From the NCBI GenBank assembly GCA_905178155.1, contig CAJINV010000005.1, forward strand, positions 2,730,054-2,794,053: a DNA stretch of 64,000 nt. The letters are read 5' to 3'. Below the pieces are notes generated by a model, which did no database searches, was not told the origin of the DNA, and worked only from the letters and a program-made list of their open reading frames with translations. Source of the stretch: Amoebophrya sp. A120. Its lineage: Eukaryota > Sar > Dinophyceae > Syndiniales > Amoebophryaceae. Positions within the stretch are counted from its first letter, which is position 1. Each line of letters opens with the position of its first letter. Made by a program: the position numbers and the translations under genes. Shown in pieces: positions 34,812 through 45,952 of the stretch.

Positions 34812-36938
34812 AGAGCGGTGGCGATCTGGGATGACGAGGCGAGCAAATTTTTTCGATAAAGTACAAATACAATACATCACGATTACGACATCAACATCAA
34901 CATGATCAACATATTCGCGACAAAAAAACGACGAGCTTTCTCACATTTTTCGCCGGAGACGAACGAATCCAACCGAATCCACTCTGCCTGTCCACGGTGA
35001 AACAATGCCTGTGATTTGCCTGCAGCTCTGGTATCACAATTCGGTTCGAGTTCATCTCGACGAGGAGCAGCGCAGAAATACTGTGAAGAGAAAGAAGCGC
35101 TCCCGGAAAATCAATCCAGCCTGCCCAGCCGCAGCGTACCACCGGCGGAAAGAAGCATAACAGAAACAAGGATGCAGACGCTTCTTGAATGGAGTCTTCC
35201 AGGACGATAAAAAGCGGCCGAGGGAAGAACATGAGCAGTTATCCTTTTCCCGAAGCGAGGCAACAACATCATGCGGGAGGTGGATCGTAAAAATGGTCAG
35301 TGGTTCGGAGGAGCAGATAGACGGGATTTGCACGGAGGTGAAACAGCGAGGGTTGCCGCGGCCAGGGAACAACTCGTCCACGTAAATTAGATCAGACGGC
35401 TTTCCCGCACGACATACCAATTGCCGGCCTGCTTTCCAGCAGCCTGCGCATTGTAGCAGGGCCCGCGGCTCCCAATTCTATCTGCTTGCTCCGTGGAAAA
35501 GTAAAACGCAAGCGCATCGGCGTGGTGCTGCGTTTACTAACAGCCAGGGCTGAAAATGACCGAGTACAGCCAAACTTACGCATCACCCGTGATCACATTC
35601 ACGTCCTGCTTTACTCGCGAGATCTGCTCCTCCATCATGTAACAAAAATTTTGGCAACTGCTGCTGTGAACCACATACTTATCAACGCTAAAGAATCAAC
35701 CAAAGTGGCTTCCTTGAAATACTTATTTCATACAGATTTGGTAACAGTATAATTCCTCACCGTATTTTTTTGAAAATAATTTATGCGATATGAATATCGT
35801 CTTCATCTCTACAACGTCATCTTTACACTTCTAGTGCTGGCGTCTTCTTCTGGCATGGTAAAGATTGCTAAACCTCCCCTCAGAAGTTTTTCAATTTTAC
35901 GACCATCGCTCTTGCGCGAGCTATTCTAGGGCGCAGAACGAAAGCGACAGATGAGGCGACTCCGACTCTCAGTTCTGATGCAAGGATCGCGAATAGCATT
36001 TTTTAAAAGGGAACAGAAGCACGACTCACTGATATCCTTTTTGCGCTGCCGAACTCGTTATCAGTTTGTAGTGACCTCGTTCTCACTGGTTGGGAAACCC
36101 CTCTCTTGTATCGGAAGGAGCAGGAGCACCTCCTCTCTATCTCAACATCCGCGGGTCCCTACTAGAGACCTCTTGAATCCCGAAGGTGAAGCACGCCGGG
36201 CTGCCCTTGAAGTAATCATGGTGAAAGAAATGAACGAGAGTCAGCGGCGTTTTGAATTCGATGGGCGAACTTTGGTGTATGTACGCGACAGATTCCGAGA
36301 ATTTCGCGATGTAAAAACAAAAAGCGACACGATAAGAAAACCAATAGCACAAAAATACTACTCCCCTCCTGTCTGACCAGCCACAGTGCTTCAAGACTCT
36401 ATTTTTCGTTGGGCACTCTCAATAGTGCTGGTTCTGGGTTTTCGATTTGTTGTAGAAAGAAATCTTGTTCTGTTCAACTCTGGTCGTGAAGTCGTCATGT
36501 TACTTGACAAAACCGACGTCCTCGAGAGCAGAAGCAGAACTCGTTCCTCTGGAGAACTACTCGAGTGTGTGAGCGATCACGCAGAAAGGCATCGAGTAGT
36601 ACCCGTTGTAAATTTAAGACAGCTCAAGAATACTTATTTAAATAAGTAGTATCTCTTGGTCCTGCTTCAAAAAGATAGAGAGAGTGAGAAAAGCGACTTT
36701 CATGGTTGGAGAGACAATGCGCATCCGCTCGTTGAGCTCTCAAATCCGCAAAGCGGTAGTCGTGGTCAATGCTGAGTCGGCAAATTATCCTTTTCATGTA
36801 CTCTGGAAAATGAATAATTTCAAAATAGTAGGAGCTCCTCTTGTATGATTTTGATTTTCGGTCATGTTCTTGTTCTTCTTGTATGATGATGTCAAATTAA
36901 CCTCCAAGAGGTAAAAGACACGACAACACAACATAAAA
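34812..36938. other. Gene-poor spacer of about 2.1 kb
   Basis: An open frame at 35951-36376 (+) has no recognisable domain and unremarkable composition; I do not call it a gene. No RNA gene, introner end or obvious repeat was found. Confidence 0.5.
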
Positions 36939-39900
36939 ATGTCGCCGTTCGGCGGCGGGCGCGAGGAGCCGAACGTCCCTTGCGCCAGCGCCACGAATCA
37001 TGGAACCTATGTCATAGCAAACTCTTCCGGATCCAGATCTTCGTCGCTTGGAGAAGCGGGCTTCTGCTCGGCGTCCTCCTCGTCGCCGGGTCGCAATTTA
37101 GACTGCATTTCGTCGCAGATCGACCACAAGACCGATGATAATGGTATTGTTTGAAGAAGTAGATGTCATCCCAAAGCTAATTTGTGCTGGATATTCATTT
37201 TACACGTCGATGAAAGATCAAAATCTACTCCTACAACAGCTCCAAGACAAAGACAGCCGGTTCCTGCCGAACAAACGCTGGGTCCATCGAGTAACAGACG
37301 CAGCCGCAGAGCTGCCGCTCGAGTAGCTCGGACGTCTCGGGCGGCCGCGGCACTGCTCGCCTTGACGGTGCGGGAGCAGATGGGGCGTTGCTCCGGCGCC
37401 CGCTTCAGGCAGTCGCTTGTCCTCGTTGCAGTGACTGCGACTTCGCAGCAGCTATCATTTGTAAAAACGACCTCACTCCAGCGTTGCTGCGCTGTGGATC
37501 GAAATTTCTCATTACTTTCTTTTTTATTGTGTTGCCCACATCACACGCACACCAGAATTGTTTATCTTGTCGACTATGGAAAACGATAACCATACTTTAC
37601 TTATTGGAGATGGGGACGCTCTTACAGAGGATAGCAGGTTTTGGTCTGCGGACGGTACGGACGGTATCTACGACACACAAAAAACAAGGGAGGAGGTATG
37701 GTGGAAGCGGAAGGCGGAGGCTTTCGGGCAGCACCAGATCCTGTGGAACAATCAACTGATGCCAATGCCGGTACCTAGATGTTGTTGTTGATACTAGGGG
37801 ATGATACTTGATGCCTCCCAGCAGAAATCTTTGCTCACCCTGACAAATTTCTTCCTCATCATCTTACTTCAAAATAGTACTAGATTTAGAAGATGCATAG
37901 AATGCGGCAACCGCAACCTAGTTCTATATAACAAGAATAACTGTCGAGTAGCTAAGAATTTTCAAAATCATTAGCTAGCTTTCAAAAAAGCATGCTGTAA
38001 ATACCACCTCTTCAGGTGCGGAATAGATATTTAATTAGCTAGTAGGAATGCTGTCACGGATGCGTCAACGCATCCGTGACAGCATTCAGGCTAGCTAGTT
38101 CATCGTGCTAATAGCACCGTAAATAGAATGCAAACAAGTAGCTATTTTTGATAGCTAGCGAATGATTTTGAAAATAGCTAGCTACTCGACAGCTATTCTC
38201 GTTATATTCTACTACTTCAATTTCTATTCTACTACTATTTCTCATCTCTCAACAGGGGCCGGAGCGTCTTGGGCGAGTAGTCTCTACACAACGTTTTTCG
38301 GGACTTCAGGGGAAACGATCACAACGCCGGCGAACGAAAGTGAGATGGGGAAGGACGGGCCTGCGGCTGCTGCGTTCCAACAAAAGATAGGACCCGAAGG
38401 AACGATGAGAGTAGTAAAATGCCAATTTTACATGTGTGCCTAGGAACAAAGCAACTGCCTCTTCAAGGGAAATTCGAGCTCAAGAATTATTCTGTTTTAT
38501 TTCAGTTTTATCTTCTCTTTGTTTCAACATGATGAACAACAGTGGCATACAAAAACAGGAGCCCGAGACTACTGCTGCAACGAATTTCATTCAAATCCAC
38601 GAACAAGCGGATTTAGGCGTAACCTCGGGCAAGTCCGGCAAGAAGACCACTGCTGATGCAAGTACGGACATTGACATGGGTGGACCAGAAAAAACCCTGA
38701 AAACGACGTCTGGTGATGCCATGGAGCCACGTCAGGAGTCGAAAGGATTGAAGGCAGTTGAGATGAAGGACGCCGAGCAAGAAGCCAAGTCCAAGGGACA
38801 AGAGGAGGTATATGTGGTTCTTTGCGGTTGTTCGTGGTAAGAAAAGACATACATTCGCCAGGTACTCTGCTCCTATGTGTGTCTCTCTCGCTTGATCTTG
38901 AAGAACACTTTACTATATATTTTTCTGTTCTGATTGTTGACTGAGCGAGACCGAGACCGACTTGAGCGCATATCAATCACAACACACAGGTCAGCGCAAC
39001 TGCGACGAACTTCGTTCAAATCAACCGAGCTGACTCAGCCATACCCACAGCATCGGATGGAACATCCGACAAGGCGATTGCAGCTGGCGCAGCTAGTACT
39101 GGTGCAAAAACAAGTTCAGAGGAAATTCCCGACAAGGCGGACATAAAAACAAGCCAGGAAGACTCGAAGCATTTGAGTGGTGTTAAAAAGGATGCCGAGA
39201 AACGCATCAAGGACGACGAGAAGCGGGTACTTACTTGTTTCTTTTCTCTGCCCCTAGCAGATCTCATTTCCTTCAGTAAAGGAGTTGCATCTGCCGGATT
39301 CGTGGTCGTGGTTTCCATGTGCCACAACAAGGAAGGAGCAAAGTTGCATTTCCATTTGCAATTCAATTTCTCAAACGTACTAAATCCCCAAACAGAGTCC
39401 GGCATCCGCATTGTCCCGAGCGGAGGAACCAATCCCGGGCGAAGAGGTCAATAATAGTAATGCCGCCGAGAAGAATACGCAAGTCAGGAGCCCACAAAAA
39501 ACCGCACCGACAATAGCTACTTCAATGATTGCGGAGGAAGATAACGGCGTGAGGAAAGCTGTGCGAGAGTACGTCAGATCAGAACCGGAAAACAAAAACA
39601 AATATTCAAAACCACAGACCACATCAAAGGCTACGGAAATGAAAGAAGCAGAGAAAAGCTCCTCCGATCTTGACTTGGACTCAAACGAAAACTCTGCTGC
39701 TCCACCATCTTCTTCGATGGACAGAGGCGACGCATCTTCAAAGTCGTCAGGCAATCAGAACACCTGGCTGTCGAAAAAGCGAAAGAAGGCACAGCAGCAT
39801 AAATTGGCAGTACCAACTGACAGGGACGAAGAGAGTGCTACGCAGTCACGCACTGGCACTTCCGCGAACATGAATGATGGCGAGGATGATGGCAATGGCT

Positions 39901-40340
39901 CATCGAAACTGGAATTGCAGCAGAACAGAGGGCAAGGAGCCCCTAAACAAGATGGGCGGAAAGGAGAGGACTTGACTGTCGTCATGTCCCAGGAGAAAAC
40001 TGCAGCGGCGGGTAGTAAACATCACGGATCGACATCATCCACATCGCTGAAACAAAAGACGGCGCAAGGGGGAGTAAAAGTGGAGACGGGCACTCCCGGC
40101 TTCGCCACGGCAATACAACTTGAGCGACATGAATTAGCTGCAGTAGAAACAAAAAACGCAATCGCGCAACACTCGCTCTTGACCCCATCTACTTCTCCAT
40201 CACTCGCGTCAGCATCTTCTGCTTCTGCCTTAGAAGCAAATAACGACAATCCACTAGACCCAACCGACGAGGAGTGGATGTTAGGTGCCTGGATCCTACC
40301 ATTGGCCCTACACACAGTCTACCCCAGAGAAAAGCACTAG
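36939..40340 (+). CDS. Disordered acidic/Ser-rich protein of unknown function, 7 exons
   Basis: Exons 36939-37143, 37240-37460, 37638-37770, 38256-38410, 38559-38807, 38990-39226 and 39396-40340, all with GT-AG introns and matching phases, sum to 2145 nt (714 residues). Nothing matches a family I know. Residues ~90-145 contain an Ala/Arg-rich stretch then a mildly hydrophobic segment (SLVLVAVTATSQQLSF) that could be a membrane helix. The rest is Lys/Glu/Ser/Thr-rich and probably disordered. Exons 5 and 6 look duplicated: both contain ATNF(I/V)QI followed by an acidic-Ala stretch and end in a Lys/Glu tail. Intron 4 (37771-38255) holds a large foldback. Exons 1-3 rest on phase matching only and are less certain than exons 4-7. 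Confidence 0.62.
37918..38216. repeat. Long foldback (inverted repeat) inside an intron
   Basis: About 300 bp that can fold on itself. The outer arms, TATATAACAAGAATAACTGT at 37925 and its near complement ending GTTATATT at ~38207, extend about 70 bp with mismatches. The centre is a perfect 20-bp stem, 38046-38065 against 38068-38087, with a 2-nt loop. Repeated AGCTAGCTA-like words flank the centre. It is built like a MITE or foldback element but lacks the flanking 5-bp duplication seen for the introners. Confidence 0.85.
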
Positions 40341-40534
40341 CACACCCATACCAGGTGCGCACCTTGCACGCACATAGCCCCTCCGTTATCTACGTCTTTT
40401 AGTTGTAGCCGGAAAACGGTGCTTCTATCTACTAAAACTGACGCATGTCTTTCGTACTTTCCAGCTGCCTTCTTATATATTCTTTTCGTACTTTCCAGCT
40501 GCCTTTCTGCATAAACAGCGACGACACGAGCAGC

Positions 40535-40999
40535 ATGGCAAAACACAAGAACACGCGCCGGCGCGCGAAGTTTTTGCAATGGACCAACGAAGCGGTCGCG
40601 CGATTGCTTCAGTTCGCTGAAGCAGGGAAAAAGAAGGCCGCCCGCATCCTGCGCCTCGTTGAGGCCGAACAGCGCGAACCGGAGGCCCTTCGGGAACTCC
40701 AAAACAGCGCCGCCGACACGAGCAACGCGGACGACAAAAGCCAGGGGGTTGTGTACGTAGTATACGACAGCTCTTGGCGGTTCCACATTGGGTCGACCCT
40801 CCGTCACCCGGTAGAGCGATGGACCGAGCACCATGAGAACTGGAAAAAACGCGCCAAGTTCAATGGGGCCCGCCGTTTGTTCTTCCTGGTGATCCGAATC
40901 GGCCTGATCGCGGGCATGCGCGCGGTAGAGGGCCGCCTCATCTCCTCACGTTCTTTCACCCACGATGGAGAACAAGGCGCGCAACTACAGCGCCGCTGA
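40535..40999 (+). CDS. GIY-YIG endonuclease domain
   Basis: From the ATG at 40535 the frame runs 154 residues. A basic, Ala/Arg-rich N-terminus precedes a GIY-YIG fold: VVYVVYD (GIY strand), WRFHIGSTLRHPVERWTEHH (the 'YIG' strand reading HIG, then the helix with the catalytic arginine position), and later AVEGRLIS supplying the conserved glutamate. In the element this nuclease would nick the target for reverse transcription. The frame ends in QRR shortly after the domain, while an overlapping frame (40965-41183) continues with a basic tail, suggesting a frameshift. The first tyrosine of 'YIG' is replaced by histidine, which may or may not be tolerated. Confidence 0.65.
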   Translation: MAKHKNTRRRAKFLQWTNEAVARLLQFAEAGKKKAARILRLVEAEQREPEALRELQNSAADTSNADDKSQGVVYVVYDSSWRFHIGSTLRHPVERWTEHHENWKKRAKFNGARRLFFLVIRIGLIAGMRAVEGRLISSRSFTHDGEQGAQLQRR

Positions 41000-41409
41000 G
41001 ATCCCTCTCGTCCACGAAACAGCAGGAAACAACAACGACGCCACCAGCTGCCCCGGGCCGACCGCCAAGAGGAGGAGGCGGCGGCCCAGAAACAGAACGA
41101 TGACACAGCACCAACAACAGCGAGAACAACAACTGCGACAAGCCGACGCAGTCAGCACCAGCAAGCTACATTTTAGAGCTTAGAAAAACGATGCGACACC
41201 AGGCCCAACAGGAAACGCGCGCGAGCACGTACAGCGAGGCGCATGACCTGCTGCGTAAAAAACAGCATGTCACCGCGCCCGTCAACATCTACGACCCCGA
41301 CTCTTGCATATTGCTAGTCAAGTGGCTGTGTGTTCGGGACAGGGTCAGAAAAGGAGAGCGCCCGCATGGCCTAGATATCGTCTACCTATGATACCACGCG
41401 CGCGGACGA

Positions 41410-42081
41410 ATGCGATTCCCGGAGTATGAGGCGCTGCGGCTTGTTTCGAATAACCTTTCGAACAGGCTGCGCATGCGAGTGCGCCGGAGGATCAAGCTTG
41501 TGACGAACTTGGCCGGAGTCCCAAACAGCGAAAGCGTGGGATTGTATTGGCGGCATCCGTTTGAGCTTACAGCGTTGCGCCGAGCACTCGGGGCGGCGTT
41601 GTCTTGCTCTTCGTATGGGTGCCAGAGGTTCATGAAGAAATCGGCAACGCTCATCCGGCTCCAGCGGCCAAGGCTGCGGGCCATGTTGCTCGCGTCCGTA
41701 CAAGCAGCCACGGGCGCCCGCGTAAAAGGCGTGGAGCCCCGGGAGCCCCGCTACGAGTTAATCCGGCACAACACGAGCGGCGTCTTGAGCGCCCCACTAC
41801 CAGCGATCGACCTCGCATTTGTAAGCGACCAGCTGAAAAAGCTCAAAAATGTGCGCAAACGGAGAATAGCAAAAATCAGCCGCAATCAGCTCAACGACCT
41901 GCAGGCCGCTGAGGTCCTAGGCCACGGACGCAAGGACTTCGAGTGGCTCTGCAAGCACCGCGCACCAAAAGGGGTGACCCCCATCGTCGCCGACAAGCCT
42001 CGGGACAACTTCTTCACCGCGCCAATTGAAGAGCTCCGGAGCATTTTGATACTGGCCGCGCGCGCTGATGTGGTATGTTGA
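41410..42081 (+). CDS. Retroelement ORF: N-terminal part of the reverse transcriptase
   Basis: About 223 residues, Arg/Lys-rich. It contains VTPIVADKPRDNFF, which resembles the 'ADK..' block that precedes the RT fingers in Penelope-like and related enzymes. The same frame is open upstream (about 41173-41388) apart from one TGA at 41389, so the original protein probably began further left. It overlaps the next frame by 14 nt in an ATG...TGA arrangement (42068-42081). Confidence 0.5.
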   Translation: MRFPEYEALRLVSNNLSNRLRMRVRRRIKLVTNLAGVPNSESVGLYWRHPFELTALRRALGAALSCSSYGCQRFMKKSATLIRLQRPRLRAMLLASVQAATGARVKGVEPREPRYELIRHNTSGVLSAPLPAIDLAFVSDQLKKLKNVRKRRIAKISRNQLNDLQAAEVLGHGRKDFEWLCKHRAPKGVTPIVADKPRDNFFTAPIEELRSILILAARADVVC

Positions 42082-43090
42082 AGTAAAAGAAGAGCGACCC
42101 GCGATCTTACAAAAGATCAGCAACACCATCACAGCCATGCCCATACCGCTCCAGCCACTAAAGGAGCTGCCCTACTTCTACCCATCGCTAAAGTCGCAGC
42201 GCATTGAAGACGGCCGACTAAAATGCGCCAAGTCGCTGGATTCGGGCCACAGCCATTGGAGAAAAATAATCTCCATGGTCTCGGCCGTCAAGGGTCCGAA
42301 CAAGCGGCGGCTACGACAAATCAACGGGGAAACCATGGACATGGTCGACAGACACCTACACCATTCCGAGTTGAACGACTTAGCGAAAGCCAAAGACCGA
42401 GTGTTGGAAGCGTTCCGCGACCTAAAAAAGCAGGCCGCAAAAATGGGAGCGGAGCACAGTCCAGCAGTCTGCACATGTTGCGGACGACAAAAAGAGCCCG
42501 TAGCGCTACGCGTCGAGGACGCCGCGTCCTTCTTCGAGCGGATTCCGCGTGACGTCTTCCACGGCCATTGCGAGTATCTGCTAAGCCACGCCGAAGAGGA
42601 CAAGGCCAAAAGATTTCCCAAGAAGAGCCCGGCCGACGTGCTGGGAACTTTGGAGGAGGCCACCAGCGCCCTCCGCTACTTCGCCACCGGATCCGATGCA
42701 GTTTTTGCGTTGCCCGAAGGCATGGGAAGTCCCATAGGCGCCTACAGTTCCAAAGTCGTCGCCAGCGTCGCCCTGTGTGTCGACGAAGATCGCCACCACC
42801 GCGCCAGCCGCAAGAGCAAGGGCATCACGATCCGCGTTCGCTATGTGGGCGATGTCCTGAGCATTAGCTTCAGCCTCAGCCTCTGTCTATCGAAGGAGGC
42901 GCGGGAGGTGTACCGTGTTCCGTTCGAAAACGAAGGCAAATCCTCTGCGCGCACCAACTGGCTAGATCTACTGATCGAGATAACGAGTGACGGCAGCACC
43001 CGCATCACCAACGCACAAAAGCCCACGGCCCTGCGCGTGCCGGCAAAGTTCGACTTTGAGTATGGCCGCTCGTGTTTCGTCGCGTGGTGA
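42068..43090 (+). CDS. Reverse transcriptase palm (Penelope-like) with YVGD in place of YxDD
   Basis: A 340-residue frame. RT motifs in order: motif A RVEDAASFFERIPRD (~149-163), motif B GMGSPIGAYSSKVVAS (~218-235), motif C RYVGDVLSIS (YVGD at residues 259-262, nt 42842-42853), then a thumb-proximal WLDLLIEI block. A CTCCGRQ cysteine cluster lies just ahead of motif A. The first aspartate of the catalytic YxDD pair is glycine (codon GGC; GAC would be one substitution away). This should abolish polymerisation if the alignment is right. With the frame breaks it fits an inactivated copy. Assigning motif C is confident; choosing Penelope-like over another non-LTR RT depends on the GIY-YIG neighbour. 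Confidence 0.65.
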   Translation: MWYVEVKEERPAILQKISNTITAMPIPLQPLKELPYFYPSLKSQRIEDGRLKCAKSLDSGHSHWRKIISMVSAVKGPNKRRLRQINGETMDMVDRHLHHSELNDLAKAKDRVLEAFRDLKKQAAKMGAEHSPAVCTCCGRQKEPVALRVEDAASFFERIPRDVFHGHCEYLLSHAEEDKAKRFPKKSPADVLGTLEEATSALRYFATGSDAVFALPEGMGSPIGAYSSKVVASVALCVDEDRHHRASRKSKGITIRVRYVGDVLSISFSLSLCLSKEAREVYRVPFENEGKSSARTNWLDLLIEITSDGSTRITNAQKPTALRVPAKFDFEYGRSCFVAW

Positions 43091-43578
43091 CCAGGTTGGT
43101 ACAAACCAACGGAGCGACGGCCGACGCACTACAGCAGCTGGCGAGAGAAGTGCCGCACTGGTTTCGCAACTACCCACCCAAAACCCTGAGGCGTTATCTA
43201 CTAGCTTCAGTCGAGTTGAAAGCAAATCCTTCTGCACAGTTCATCATCAACGCGCTTACCATTTTGCAAAAGATGGGGGGCCCGGGCAAGGGAAGCAACA
43301 AGCAGGGAGGCGGGGGCAACAACAACTAGCATGACAGCGACGCCTTCACTCTACAAGAAAGCGACGTGAAAGACGCCCGCGGCCGCATCCAGTTCGAAGA
43401 ATGGAAGGAGGAGAAGAAGCAGGCAGAACAGGAGAAACAAGCCCAGCAGAAATGGGAGCAGATTACGCAGCACACGCAGACCGGAACTTTGGCAGCGGTT
43501 GCTGCCACGACCGGAAAGCCCATCCCGCACATCAACTTGCGCGGATCGACGACGAGCAATTCTATTGCCCCCGCCTGA
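43072..43578 (+). pseudogene. Retroelement downstream frame with an in-frame TAG
   Basis: The frame starting at 43072 overlaps the RT stop and encodes 85 residues ending in a Gly/Asn-rich tail at TAG 43327-43329. The same frame then continues without interruption for ~80 more residues (Gln/Lys/Glu-rich, helical) to 43578. One TAG separates two coding-looking halves, so it is either a nonsense mutation or a readthrough site. Confidence 0.4.
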
Positions 43579-43589
43579 AGCCACCACTC

Positions 43590-44171
43590 CACACCAACAA
43601 CAGCGAAGCCGCGGACGTGAGGGCCGCGATGATGAAAAAGCTTGACTCCCTCGAGCAACAAACTTCCGATGAGCGGACAGAGCGGGTCAAGCTTGCTTCC
43701 CGCATGGACGCCAGTGAGTCCGTGACGACGCAGCTCATGGACAGAATGGGGAAGGTCTTGGACAAGTGTGAAAACGGCAACAACTCGACAGGGGCGAGCA
43801 TCCCGAACAACAAACCACCAGCCAGCCCGCTGATCCCGCCGGGACAGCAACAACAGCAGCAACAGCAGCAGCAGCGCTTCTGCAGTCACCACGTCGACGA
43901 TTTTGCTGACAAGGAGAACACGCGCGCGATCATCCCGCCCGACATCGCCGACGACATCGACTGGGATGAAAATGACTTGACTGCGGAGGCGAAGCGGAAC
44001 ACCTTACCACTGGCGGAGTTGAAGGCCATGCGCAGCCTCATGCCGCAAGCCAAAAACGACGAGACGCGCGACCGCCTGGCCGCCGAGGGCCGGGAGAACG
44101 AGGCCAGCTTCGGCGTGAACAGCAGGGCCGGCTACGTCAGCTTCTTCCTCGAGGCCTACCGGGTTGCGTAA
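43590..44171 (+). pseudogene. Retroelement C-terminal coiled-coil fragment
   Basis: In the frame ending at 44171 the sequence becomes coding-looking from about 43590: an acidic/basic coiled coil (MMKKLDSLEQQTSDERTERV), a short Pro-rich linker, a Gln run (CAG/CAA, ~43849-43874), then a helical C-terminus. Upstream of ~43580 the coding character lies in a different frame, implying a frameshift at the junction. Confidence 0.4.
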
Positions 44172-45045
44172 CCGGATTAGCAACGTCGTGGCGTATTTCA
44201 GCTACAAAAACCCTCGCCATCTTGTCGCGCCAGGCAGCCCAGTAGCATGCGCGCAGTTTTGTGACGAACCAAAAACCACAGCAGAACTGACCGAGGGGAT
44301 TTGCGAGAGGCAGCCTTCTTTCCACCCGCCCGGGATCTGGGGTTTCTTGGATTTGAGCGCAGCAGTTTCGAATTTAAAAAACCGGACTTGAAAGCAGGAG
44401 GAGATGATGGCGAGAAGAGGAGAAGCGCAGCGCACCGATGCCAAAGCGCGTCGCATTTAGGGACAAGATAAGTTGTAGTGTTGTTGTTCGCTGCACAGCC
44501 ACCGGGTCCAGAAAAGCAGTCACCTTGCGACGTTCTAAAAAAATCGACAAATTTCTTCCTTTAAGGATCTGAGCATGCCAAGATACGTCGGCCCAAAGTG
44601 AAATCGTAGACGCAGGCAAGGATACAAAGTAAGACTGAAACACTTCTGGCGCGCCTTTGCTAATTCGTGGCCGGCGCAAGAATTGGCTACAGACGGCTCT
44701 GCTTGTGTTCACTCCCTAGCTAGTTCCTGAGGTCGCGTATGCTTTTTGTATCGGGGCAGGCAGCACAACTTTCACAGCGAAAGCTGAGGCGAGTTAGCGC
44801 ACGCCGCCTCCCCTTTGCGAGTACCCCAAGGCCTGTAGAGTAGCTACTTAGATGGAAACAACACGACCGAGCCACTTGCCCGCAGAAAGGGCGTGGCTCC
44901 GCTGCAAGTTTTTGAAAAGACCCATCCGCCCCCTCCCTTTCAAAAGTTGCAAAGGGTTGGGCTTCCTTCAGGTGACGAGATTCGCTGTTGTTGTTAGTTC
45001 GTCGCTAGATAGCTAGAGTGCCGGCCAGGACTGCATCGCCCCGCA

Positions 45046-45112
45046 AAGGTGGTGGCTGAGTGGGCAGAGCCACTTGCATCCTTGCGCTGGTTCGATCAGA
45101 ATGCGAGTTGGC
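45046..45112 (+). other. tRNA-like remnant (possible tRNA-derived SINE head)
   Basis: Contains a good A-box match, TGGCTGAGTGGG at 45053-45064, which folds as a D-arm (GGCT...AGCC). A B-box-like GGTTCGATC follows at 45089-45097. The acceptor and anticodon stems do not close, so it is not a functional tRNA gene as far as I can see. A similar AGTGGGCAGAG word recurs near 49308. Confidence 0.35.
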
Positions 45113-45952
45113 GAATTTGCGATCTAGATCTCCGCCGTCGATCCACATTTCGCGCACGACGCGGGCCTGCGTAGGCGATACCGCCTCGCCGAGCTCTATA
45201 TCATTGGACAGCGTCCGTCTCAGGCTCTGCACGTTGCGCCCTGGGGCAATCTTTGTCAAATGATAGCAGTCGGAGACTTCATCTCGTCTTCGCGTCTCTA
45301 TTTGTTTTGCACGACATTACGATGCGCGCACGCTTGCTAAACCAAAAAATCTCCGATGTCTGTGAAAAACAAAGCTGCAACATCGCACGGAAAGATAGGG
45401 CTTTGAAGTTTTGGCGCGATGAAGCTGTAGAAAGATCTGCCGCTTAAAGACGCCCACGGTAGGGCAGTACATCAAACGACAACGATGTAGATTGAACCGC
45501 TGCGAAAGCTCTCAACGTCTTCACAGCAGCACAACCAGGAAAACCAAAAAAGCAAAAGTCACGCCCTTCCTTCTTTCGACTGCAGATGCATTTTTTCTTC
45601 TATTTGCGGCGTTGTTCGGGAATCAAAAACCATCTGCCAGCGATTCGCTAAGATCCTAACACTGTCGCACATTGATACTCTGCATCAAATGCACTTGGGT
45701 TGTTGTTTGGAAAAAGTAAAAACAAAGCGTCGCGCCGACACAAGTGGGCTGCACCAGCGTGCTCTAGAATAAAAGGCATGGCTAGTCCGTAAGTATCGGA
45801 ACAAGAAAGCAATCCCAAGCACGGGCCGCGCTATGTGTGAGTGCGAAGTGAGAGAATTGCACGAGCGAGCGAAGACTTGGCCTCGGTCTGCCAAAAGTCG
45901 AAAAGTTAACAGGAGCGCGGTGCGAACTAATAAAACAGCCGCACTCCTTTAG

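Larger units (their letters stand above)
40535..44171 (+). mobile_element. Degenerate Penelope-like retroelement (N-terminal GIY-YIG plus reverse transcriptase)
   Basis: A run of overlapping + strand frames: GIY-YIG nuclease, linker, reverse transcriptase, then basic and coiled-coil segments. Penelope-like elements pair an RT with a GIY-YIG nuclease, and a clade with the nuclease N-terminal to the RT has been described in protists and algae; the order here fits that clade. The reading frame changes several times (40965-40999, ~41190, 42068-42081, 43072-43090, ~43580) and is crossed by stops at 41389 and 43327. This suggests a decayed copy unless recoding is used. Coding is more GC-rich than in the host genes. 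No terminal repeats or target duplication were identified, so the ends are only approximate. Confidence 0.65.

Noticed and set aside
35951-36376. 141-codon + strand frame as a gene
   Set aside because: No recognisable motif or exon context; kept only as a remark in the spacer entry.
42068-43090. Telomerase reverse transcriptase
   Set aside because: Short palm, adjacent GIY-YIG nuclease and lack of a recognisable telomerase RNA-binding domain favour a Penelope-like retroelement.
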